Below, piece by piece: positions 26,801 to 33,411 of a stretch of DNA of 64,000 bases. This DNA comes from Parahaliea mediterranea (GTDB lineage Bacteria; Pseudomonadota; Gammaproteobacteria; Pseudomonadales; Halieaceae): contig NZ_JAFKCZ010000006.1 in the NCBI RefSeq assembly GCF_017255185.1, forward strand, positions 1-64,000, given 5' to 3'. Within the stretch, counting starts at the first letter, position 1. Each line of letters starts with the position of its first letter. Position numbers and translations under genes: made by a program. Under the pieces are notes generated by a model. The model worked only from the letters and a program-made list of their open reading frames with translations, was not told the DNA's origin and searched no databases.

Positions 26801-27595
26801 GATTTCCAACTCGGTGTCACGCCGCAGTGCCTTGGCCAGCTCGCGGATGTCGCGCTCGCCGGGGAGGAAAACCAGCACATCGCCGCGCTCGCCGAAACGG
26901 CCGCGCTCAATATCCAGCGCCAGGTTGACGATCTGCGCCTGCAGGCCCTGGTCCCGGTCCTCGGCCGGATCGACGTACACCGTCTCCACCGGGTAGGTGC
27001 GGCCGGATACCTCGATAATCGGCGCGTCGTCGAAGTGCCGCGAGAAACTTTCCAGGTCGATGGTGGCCGAGGTGATGACCAGTTTCAGGTCGGGCCGCTG
27101 GGGCAGGATATTCTTCAGGTAGCCCAGCAGGAAATCGATGTTGAGGCTGCGCTCGTGGGCCTCGTCGATGATCAGGGTGTCGTACTGGCGCAGCAGGCGG
27201 TCGCGCTGGATCTCCGCCAGCAGGATACCGTCGGTCATCAGCTTGATCGCGCTGGCGTCGGAGACCTGGTCGTTGAATCGCACCTGGTAACCGACCGTCT
27301 CGCCCAGGGGCGTGCCAATCTCGGACGCGATGCGCTGCGCCACGGTGCGTGCCGCCAGGCGCCGGGGCTGGGTGTGGCCGATACGCTGGCGCCGGCCGCG
27401 ACCCAGCTCCAGGCAGATCTTGGGCAGCTGGGTGGTCTTTCCCGAGCCGGTTTCCCCGGCCACGATCACCACCTGGTGATCGCGAATGGCCGCCATGATC
27501 TCCTCGCGCCGCTCTGCGATCGGCAGCTCGGCGGGAAAGCTGAGGGCGGGAACCCGGCGCTCCGGCGCGCTGTCCTGTTTGGCCGTTTCGTGCAT
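23840..27595 (-). CDS. hrpA: ATP-dependent RNA helicase HrpA (DEAH box)
   Basis: A 1251-residue helicase. Motif I is GETGSGKTTQLPK, motif II the DEAH sequence (LIIDEAHERS), motif III ITSATID and motif VI QRKGRCGRVAAG. These are followed by the HA2/OB-fold and the long C-terminal DUF3418 region typical of HrpA. It unwinds RNA, and in E. coli HrpA resolves stalled ribosomes. It is about 50 residues shorter at the N-terminus than the E. coli protein, but all motifs are intact. The gap to fadD is 16 bases on the same strand. Confidence 0.95.
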   Translation of the reverse strand: MHETAKQDSAPERRVPALSFPAELPIAERREEIMAAIRDHQVVIVAGETGSGKTTQLPKICLELGRGRRQRIGHTQPRRLAARTVAQRIASEIGTPLGETVGYQVRFNDQVSDASAIKLMTDGILLAEIQRDRLLRQYDTLIIDEAHERSLNIDFLLGYLKNILPQRPDLKLVITSATIDLESFSRHFDDAPIIEVSGRTYPVETVYVDPAEDRDQGLQAQIVNLALDIERGRFGERGDVLVFLPGERDIRELAKALRRDTELEILPLYARLGQSEQQRVFDLSRRRGTRVVLATNVAETSVTVPGIRYVIDPGEARISRYSFRTKVQRLPIEPISQASANQRKGRCGRVAAGVCIRLYSEEDFERRPEFTDPEIHRTNLAAVILQMLNLRLGELRDFPFIDPPDARMVRDGYKLLEELGAVSPAGKLTAVGRQMTRLPVDPRLARMILAAAEGGCLAEVLVVVSALSIQDPRERPADKRQQADQAHARFRHPKSDFLAWLALWRYYEEQRQALSQNQLRKLCLREFLSFMRMREWRDIHGQLLIACRQQGLKPARELPAEEDYAGIHKALLAGLLGNIAQYLEGRDYLGARNRKLQIFPGSSQARKRPKWLVAAEIVETSGVYAREVGGIDPAWALEVNPSLLKKHYYEPRWQARSGRAVAYERVTLYGLTLADKRTVHYGPINPVESRELLIREGLIGDKLKPPPAFLKHKQRLVRELEDLESRARRRDILVDEEVLFNFYDERLPPEACTLKHLNSWLKSEPGADAALRVPRDLLLARDPGADLGEQFPDHLEWQDLKLRLSYQFEPGKAADGVSVTVPVGLLNRVPRHRFDYLVPGLLREKCIQLVKGLPKQQRKHLVPVPDYVDRVLADMPVDDSDLLQALATGLSRVAGVKLQASDFDSARVDDFYRMNVRVVDAEGKLLGQGRDLPALVQQFRSDTRDTVGAVGDDSPVRDKVTRWDIGALPREWRVRQAGVDIVSYPALVDSGESAAVELLDYPGKAWLAHRRGVLKLARLHNAQQVKYLRKQLLRGNDSNLALAGAGLERGALLEDLVDGAFAQALELDSELPYDEAGFQQLLQRGGAPVVEAANELETQLLSSLVPLARARERLARLGDAQWREAREDIERQLAALLAEGFLRDTPAQWLGQYPRYMKALLQRVERLAGQLEKDRRHTALLADLWQPLDAQSRQRGGLLLLSEPARRYRWMHEEFRVSLFAQQLGTRMPVSEKRLREQWEQVAQWLAANPH

Positions 27596-27611
27596 ACCGC
27601 GCCGCCGGTCC

Positions 27612-29291
27612 TCAGGGCTTGTCGCGAAGTTCCCTGCGCAGGATCTTGCCGACGTTGGTCTTGGGCAGCTCGCCGCGGAACTCCACCAGTTTGGGCACCT
27701 TGTAGGCGGTGAGGCTGCGGCGGCAGAATTCGCGCACTTCCTCGGCGGTGAGCTTGCCCGACTTGCTGACCACGAACATCTTGATCACTTCGCCGGTGGT
27801 TTCGTCGGGTATCCCGACCGCGGCGCACTCCAGTACGTCCGGGTGCTTGTACAGCACGTCCTCAAGCTCGTTGGGGTACACATTGAAGCCGGACACCACG
27901 ATCATGTCCTTCTTGCGATCCACGATCTGCAGGAAGCCGTCCTCGCGGACCTTGGCGATATCCCCGGTGCGGAAGTAGCCCTCGGCGTCGATCACCTTGG
28001 CGGTCTCGTCCGGGCGCTGCCAGTAACCCTGCATCACCTGGGGCCCCTTGACGCACAGCTCTCCCGCCGTTTCCACCGGCAGTATATTGCCGTCGTCGTC
28101 CTCGATCCGCACCAGGGTGTTCGGCACCGGCACGCCAATGCTGCCGAGCACGATGCGGTTCCCCGGGTTGGTGGACACCACCGGGGAAGTCTCGGTGAGG
28201 CCGTAGCCCTCGGCCACCGGGCAGCCTGTCACTTCTTCCCAGCGCTCGGCGGCGGCATGGGTCAGCGCCATGCCCCCGGACAAGGTGACCTTGAGGCTGG
28301 AAAAGTCCAGTTTGCGGAAGGTCTCGTTGTTGCACAGGGCGACAAACAGGGTGTTCAACCCGCAGAACATGGTTGGCTTGTAGTCGCGAATGGCGGCGAC
28401 CACCGAATCGAGATCCCGGGGATTGGGCACCAGGACCATGTGCGAGCCGTTGACCATGGAGTACAGCGCGGTCATAAAGGCGTAGATGTGGTACACCGGC
28501 AGCGGCTGCACCACTGTCTGGGGCTCGTCGCCGATCGGGTGGGTGTCGAGCACCTCGTGCACCTGCAGCGCATTGGCCACCAGATTGCCATGGCTCAGCA
28601 TGGCGCCCTTCGCCACACCGGTGGTGCCGCCGGTGTACTGCAGCATGGCCAGGCTGTCGCGCATCTGCGGCACCGGCTCGAGGCGATGCCTGGAACCACT
28701 TTCCAGGGCGTCATTGAGGGTCACGGCACCCGGGATATCAAAGGGCGGCACCATTTTCTTGATGTACTTGGCCACCTTGTTGATCACAAAGCGCTTGAAC
28801 GGCTTGTGCAGGTCGGCCAGTTCGGTGACCACGGTATATTTCACGCCGGTGCGCGGCAGCACATTGGCGGCGTTCTGGGCCACATTGGCCTGCACCACCA
28901 GCGCCTTCACCCCGGCGTCGTTGAACTGGTGCTCGATCTCCCGCTCGCTGTACAGCGGGTTGGTGTTGACCACCACCAGCCCGGCGCGCAGGGCGCCGAG
29001 GGTCACCACCGGGTACTGGATCAGGTTGGGCATCTGTACCGCGATGCGATCGCCCGGCTCCAGGTCTGTGCAGTGCTGCAGCCAGGCACCAAAACGCGAC
29101 GACAACTCATCGAGATCGCCAAAGGTAAGGGTGTGCCCGAGACTGGAGAAGGCGGGGAAGTCGCGGAACTCGGCAAAGGCGTGCTCCGCCATGGCCACCA
29201 CGTTGTCGAAACGCTCGACATCCACCTCGGTGGCGATACCCAGCTCACCCGCTACCCGCGCCAGCAGCGCCTGTGTTGATTCCTCGGTCAT
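27612..29291 (-). CDS. fadD: Long-chain fatty acid--CoA ligase
   Basis: A 559-residue adenylate-forming enzyme that activates long-chain fatty acids with ATP and CoA for beta-oxidation. Visible motifs: P-loop LQYTGGTTGVAKGAML, GYGLTETSPV, the YFRTGDIAK adenylate-binding motif, DRKKDMIVVSGFNVYPNELE (the FACS signature) and the C-terminal lysine region KTNVGKILRRELRD. Length fits FadD. It is divergent from the MaoC-like hydratase at 29351, which acts in the same pathway, and is followed by hrpA. Confidence 0.95.
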   Translation of the reverse strand: MTEESTQALLARVAGELGIATEVDVERFDNVVAMAEHAFAEFRDFPAFSSLGHTLTFGDLDELSSRFGAWLQHCTDLEPGDRIAVQMPNLIQYPVVTLGALRAGLVVVNTNPLYSEREIEHQFNDAGVKALVVQANVAQNAANVLPRTGVKYTVVTELADLHKPFKRFVINKVAKYIKKMVPPFDIPGAVTLNDALESGSRHRLEPVPQMRDSLAMLQYTGGTTGVAKGAMLSHGNLVANALQVHEVLDTHPIGDEPQTVVQPLPVYHIYAFMTALYSMVNGSHMVLVPNPRDLDSVVAAIRDYKPTMFCGLNTLFVALCNNETFRKLDFSSLKVTLSGGMALTHAAAERWEEVTGCPVAEGYGLTETSPVVSTNPGNRIVLGSIGVPVPNTLVRIEDDDGNILPVETAGELCVKGPQVMQGYWQRPDETAKVIDAEGYFRTGDIAKVREDGFLQIVDRKKDMIVVSGFNVYPNELEDVLYKHPDVLECAAVGIPDETTGEVIKMFVVSKSGKLTAEEVREFCRRSLTAYKVPKLVEFRGELPKTNVGKILRRELRDKP

Positions 29292-29350
29292 GGAGTGATG
29301 TCTCTCCCTTCGCTATGATTGTGCCCCCCCGACTACCCGGATTAACCCGT

Positions 29351-29827
29351 ATGCCAGAGCAAGGCAATTTTACCTTCGATGAACTGCAGGTGGGCCAGAC
29401 CGCCAGCTACACCCGCACCATTGAGCAACGACACATCCAGCTGTTCGCCGCCGCGACCGGCGACGTCAACCCGGTGCATCTCGACCCCGATTACGCCGCA
29501 TCCACCCCCTTCGGCGAGCCGATTGCCCACGGCATGCTAACCGGGGGCCTGATATCGGCGGCGCTGGCGCTGGAAATGCCCGGCCCGGGGACCGTTTTCC
29601 TGGGCCAGTCACTGCGCTTTCGCGCGCCGGTGAAGCCCGGGGACACTGTCACCATCGAGTTGACGGTGACCGAGAAGCGCAGCCGCCGCCAATGGGTCAG
29701 TATCGACTGCCGCGCCGTCAACCAGCACGGCAAGGTCGTGGCCAGCGGCAGCGCGGAGGTCATGGCGCCGGGCGAGAAGCTCAGCGTGGCGTTACCGCCG
29801 GAGCCCGCCGCAAGCATCGCGCCCTAG
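29351..29827 (+). CDS. MaoC-like (R)-specific enoyl-CoA hydratase
   Basis: A 158-residue hot-dog-fold protein with the hydratase-2 motif AATGDVNPVHLDPDYA (catalytic Asp and His) and IAHGMLTGGLISAALA. This is the PhaJ-type arrangement that hydrates trans-2-enoyl-CoA to (R)-3-hydroxyacyl-CoA, linking beta-oxidation with polyhydroxyalkanoate or other routes. The ATG at 29351 precedes the conserved FTFDELQVGQ. It is divergent from fadD. Its stop codon shares bases with the stop of the opposite gene (ctag). Confidence 0.88.
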   Translation: MPEQGNFTFDELQVGQTASYTRTIEQRHIQLFAAATGDVNPVHLDPDYAASTPFGEPIAHGMLTGGLISAALALEMPGPGTVFLGQSLRFRAPVKPGDTVTIELTVTEKRSRRQWVSIDCRAVNQHGKVVASGSAEVMAPGEKLSVALPPEPAASIAP

Positions 29828-30393
29828 CTGTTTTCGCCGCCAGCTGCCGGGCTGTCCGCGCCGGCCACTTCGGGGCTATCTACCGAGTTCTCCGCGGAAC
29901 CATCGGCAAGCCCTTCCCCGGGCTCGCCGAACTGGCTGTGGTCCAGGTACATCAGTTTCAGCATCACCGAGGGCTGGCCGGCGCCCGAATCGGCCCCCAG
30001 CACCAGCACGCTGGGTTCGCCGTCCTGCCAGGTAACGCCGGTCACGCCGAAAATCATCACGTTGGGGTCGTTTTCAGCGGTGAACACGGTGATATTGCGC
30101 TGTTCCCGCAGTGCGTCCGACAGGCGCGCGATCAGCACCGTCAAGCTGGTACGGAAGGTGCCGAAATTGAGTTTGCCGCGGTACTCGCTGTGGTCCAGCG
30201 ACAGGTCGAAGCGGACCGTGGAACGGTCTTCCATCTGCACGTTGGTCAGGTGCACCGCCCGCCCCTCGGACAATTCCCGATACAGGTTCTTGGCCTGGGT
30301 CCGGTTGGTCTCCAGCAGCGCCCTGTGCAGCAGGTTGACGGACATCAGCAGGAACTTCTCCCGCGGGATGGTTTGGGTCTGGTGTTGCGCCAT
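29824..30393 (-). CDS. Conserved hypothetical protein with Ser/Gly-rich tail
   Basis: A 189-residue protein I do not recognise. It begins TIPREKFLLMSVNLLHRALLET and has a central segment of alternating beta-strands (TVRFDLSLDHSEYRGKL, ITVFTAENDPNVMIFGVTGV, SVLVLGADSGAG). The last ~35 residues are acidic and low in complexity. No signal peptide or membrane segment is seen. The ATG at 30393 is chosen over a start 13 codons earlier because it heads the folded part. It converges with the MaoC gene, sharing a CTAG stop. Confidence 0.6.
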   Translation of the reverse strand: MAQHQTQTIPREKFLLMSVNLLHRALLETNRTQAKNLYRELSEGRAVHLTNVQMEDRSTVRFDLSLDHSEYRGKLNFGTFRTSLTVLIARLSDALREQRNITVFTAENDPNVMIFGVTGVTWQDGEPSVLVLGADSGAGQPSVMLKLMYLDHSQFGEPGEGLADGSAENSVDSPEVAGADSPAAGGENS

Positions 30394-30582
30394 GGCGATC
30401 TCGGTGCCTGTTCGGAGCCTAAAAGGCCGCAAGTCTAATACCTGTGCCGGGCAAACGCCAGCGAGCCCTGGGGGCCCATCGGGGAGTACCGGTGTCCCCC
30501 CGGGGGCCGCTTTGCTATCATCGCGTCTCGTTCAGCCGGCGGGACCGCCCATTTTGCACCACACTGTTGCCCTTCTGCCCTG

Positions 30583-32595
30583 ATGCGACGCGATAACCTT
30601 CCCTGGCGCCCCATGCCCCGCGCCGACCTCACCTGGACACCCCAGGGAACGCCCGGCTCGGCCCGCTTCGGCGATATCTACTACTCCCGCGACGACGGCC
30701 TCGCCGAGAGCCGCTTTGTCTTTCTGGAGGGCAATGACCTGCCGCGACGCTGGCGGGACCACCCGCGGGACACCTTCGTGATCGGCGAAACCGGCTTTGG
30801 CACCGGCCTCAACTTCCTGCTCGCCTGGCAGGCCTGGAAAGCCGCGCCCCTGCCCCGCCCCCGACTGCACTTCCTCTCCCTGGAGCAATACCCGCTGAGG
30901 GCACCGGAACTGCGCCAGGCGCTGGCGCACTGGCCTGAGCTCGCCCCCTTCGCCGCGGCCCTGCAAGACGCCTACCCGCCCCCGGTCCCCGGGGTGCACC
31001 GCCTGCAATTCGAGGGCGGCGCGATCACCCTCGACCTGTGGTGGGCGGAGGCCGGCGAGGCGCTGGCGGACCTGCGGCAGCGAGGCCTGCCGCTGGTGGA
31101 CGCCTGGTTCCTCGACGGCTTCGCTCCGGCGCGCAACGCCGGCATGTGGCAGGAAGCGCTACTGGGTCACCTGGGGAAGCTCAGCCAGCCCGGTGCCACC
31201 CTTGCCACGTTCACCGCCGCCGGGGCGGTGCGGCGCGCGTTGCAAGCCTCTGGCTTCGCCATGCGCAAGGGACCGGGATTTGGCCGCAAGCGCGAACGCT
31301 TGCTGGGCCGGCTGGAACGGCCCGCGGAGCGCACGCTGCCGGCGGGCACCCCCTGGGACCTGCCGGAGACCCGGTCGCCGGCGCCGCGCAGCGCCCTGGT
31401 GATCGGCGCCGGACTGGCGGGCTGCGCCACCGCAGCGGCCTTCGCCCGGCGCGGCATCCCCGTCACCCTGGTGGAGCGCGGCCGGCTGGCCGGCGCCGCC
31501 TCCGGCAATGCCCAGGGCATGCTGTACACGCGCCTGTCGCGCCGCCACTCTGCGCTCACCGACTTCGCCCTGCTCAGCTTCGTCCACGCCAGCCGGACGT
31601 ATGCGGCGATGTTCGCCGGCGGCGAGCTGGAAAGCGGCCGCGACGGCGAACTGTGCGGCAGCTTTCACCAGCACCGGGACCGGGAGGAACTCGATGCCCT
31701 GGCGCCCCTGCTGGCGGACACCCCGGAGCTGGCACAGGTATTGGAGGCCGCCGAGGCCAGCGCGCGCCTGGGGGTTGAACAACAGACCGCGGGCTACTGG
31801 TTCCCCGGCTCCGGCTGGATGTCCCCGGCGGCGCTGTGCCAGGCCTGGACGCGGCGCGAGGGTGTGACGCTCATCGAGGATTGCGGCGACGCCACCCTGC
31901 GGCGCTCCGGCGGCCAGTGGCAGGCCCTGGGCCCCGGCGGCGAGCTGCTGGCGACGGCCGACTGCGCGGTGATCGCCTGCGCCGGGCACAGCGCCGGCTT
32001 CGAGGGCCTGGACTGGCTGCCGCTGCAAGCCATTCGCGGCCAAACCACCCAACTGCCCGCCGGCCCGCCCTTCAACAGCCTGCGCACCGTACTCTGCCAC
32101 GCTGGCTATATCGCCCCCGCGACGGCCGGCGGGCACTGTATCGGCGCCACTTTCAACCTGGGGGACGACTGCGTGGCGGCGCGCGCCGCCGATCATCGCC
32201 ACAACCTGGACACTCTCGGCCGGGCGGTGCCCGCCTGGGCCGGGGCGCTGGCCGAACTGGATGCCGCGACACTGGAGGGCCGGGTGGCCTTTCGCTGTAC
32301 CACCCCCGACTACCTGCCGCTGGCCGGCCCGGCGCCCGACCTGGGCGCCCTCACGCAGCGCTTTGCCGGACTGCGGCAGAACGCGCGCCGGGACATCCCG
32401 CATTTCGGCGCGTTTGTGCCCGGCTTGTACCTCAACATCGGACACGGTTCCCGCGGCCTGACGTCCACACCGCTGGCCGCGGAGCTGGTGGCCAGCCTGG
32501 CCTGCGGGGAACCGCCGCCGCTGGACCGCCACCTGGCCCGGGCCCTGGCGCCGGCCCGTTTCCCGATTCGCGACCTGGGACGCAACCGCCTATGA
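30583..32595 (+). CDS. mnmC: tRNA 5-methylaminomethyl-2-thiouridine bifunctional enzyme MnmC
   Basis: A 670-residue two-domain protein. The N-terminal SAM methyltransferase domain (about 1-245; VIGETGFGTGLNFL, LHFLSLEQYPLR, AWFLDGFAPARNAGMW) methylates nm5U34 of tRNA. The C-terminal FAD oxidoreductase domain (about 265-670; ALVIGAGLAGCATAAAFARRG, then GNAQGMLYTRLS and NIGHGSRGLTSTPLAAEL) removes the carboxymethyl group from cmnm5U34. Length matches E. coli MnmC (about 668). A second ATG at 30613 is possible. Its stop overlaps the next start by ATGA. Confidence 0.95.
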   Translation: MRRDNLPWRPMPRADLTWTPQGTPGSARFGDIYYSRDDGLAESRFVFLEGNDLPRRWRDHPRDTFVIGETGFGTGLNFLLAWQAWKAAPLPRPRLHFLSLEQYPLRAPELRQALAHWPELAPFAAALQDAYPPPVPGVHRLQFEGGAITLDLWWAEAGEALADLRQRGLPLVDAWFLDGFAPARNAGMWQEALLGHLGKLSQPGATLATFTAAGAVRRALQASGFAMRKGPGFGRKRERLLGRLERPAERTLPAGTPWDLPETRSPAPRSALVIGAGLAGCATAAAFARRGIPVTLVERGRLAGAASGNAQGMLYTRLSRRHSALTDFALLSFVHASRTYAAMFAGGELESGRDGELCGSFHQHRDREELDALAPLLADTPELAQVLEAAEASARLGVEQQTAGYWFPGSGWMSPAALCQAWTRREGVTLIEDCGDATLRRSGGQWQALGPGGELLATADCAVIACAGHSAGFEGLDWLPLQAIRGQTTQLPAGPPFNSLRTVLCHAGYIAPATAGGHCIGATFNLGDDCVAARAADHRHNLDTLGRAVPAWAGALAELDAATLEGRVAFRCTTPDYLPLAGPAPDLGALTQRFAGLRQNARRDIPHFGAFVPGLYLNIGHGSRGLTSTPLAAELVASLACGEPPPLDRHLARALAPARFPIRDLGRNRL

Positions 32596-33371
32596 CCGCA
32601 CGCAACACGCTATTGACCCTGGCGCTGCTCGCCTGGCTGCCCGCCACGGCCAGCGCCCAGACCAGCTACGGCTACCGTGTCCTGGAGAGCAAGCCCCAAT
32701 CCCGCCAGCACTTTGTGCAGGGCCTGCAGATCGTTGACGGCGACCTCTACCTCAGCACCGGCGGCTACGGCGAATCCCGGCTGCTGCGCTACCGCCTCGA
32801 GGACGGCGCGCTGGACACCGCGCGGCAGCTGCACCCACGGCTGTTCGGCGAGGGCCTGGCGGTGGTGGAGGACCGCATCTACCAGCTCACCTGGCGCGCG
32901 GGATTGATGATCGTCTGGGACCGCAATAACCTGCAGCCCCTGGAGACCTTGCGCATCGCCACCCAGGGCTGGGGTATCACCTGGAACGGCGAGCAGCTGA
33001 TCTACTCCGACGGCAGCGAGCGCCTGCATTTCATGGACCGGGCCACCGGACGGGTCACGCGCTCGCTGCGGGTGACCGACGGCGGAGTAGCGGTGCCCCG
33101 CCTGAACGAGCTGGAGTGGATCGACGGCAAGGTGTGGGCCAACGTGTGGCAGAGCGACGAGATTGTTATCATCGACCCCGAGAGCGGCAATGTCACCGCC
33201 CGTCTTGACCTGACCGGCCTGCTGCCCGACAGTGAACGCACTGCGGGCACCGACGTCCTGAACGGCATTGCCCAAAATCCCGCCGACGGCGCCATCTGGG
33301 TCACCGGCAAGCGCTGGCCCCACATGTACCGCATCGAGCTGGTTCCCCGGGACGAGCCCGGCCCGACCTGA
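32592..33371 (+). CDS. Glutaminyl-peptide cyclotransferase (secreted, beta-propeller type)
   Basis: A 259-residue protein with a Sec signal (TLALLAWLPATASAQ, cut near residue 22). It has the glutamine-cyclotransferase pattern YGYRVLESKPQSRQHFVQGLQ, LYLSTGGYGESRL, LTWRAGLMIVWDR, LNELEWIDGKVWANVW, LNGIA and a final IWVTGKRWP. The family converts N-terminal Gln to pyroglutamate and protects exported peptides. Its ATG overlaps the mnmC stop. Confidence 0.9.
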   Translation: MTARNTLLTLALLAWLPATASAQTSYGYRVLESKPQSRQHFVQGLQIVDGDLYLSTGGYGESRLLRYRLEDGALDTARQLHPRLFGEGLAVVEDRIYQLTWRAGLMIVWDRNNLQPLETLRIATQGWGITWNGEQLIYSDGSERLHFMDRATGRVTRSLRVTDGGVAVPRLNELEWIDGKVWANVWQSDEIVIIDPESGNVTARLDLTGLLPDSERTAGTDVLNGIAQNPADGAIWVTGKRWPHMYRIELVPRDEPGPT

Positions 33372-33411
33372 AACGCACACGCGCCTGCGCGGCGCACAGA
33401 CAGAGAGTTCT

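Noticed and set aside
24536-27712. 1058-codon open frame antisense to hrpA
   Set aside because: It is rich in His/Gln/Ala/Gly as expected for the reverse of a GC-rich gene, lacks any domain, and the sense strand encodes a complete helicase.
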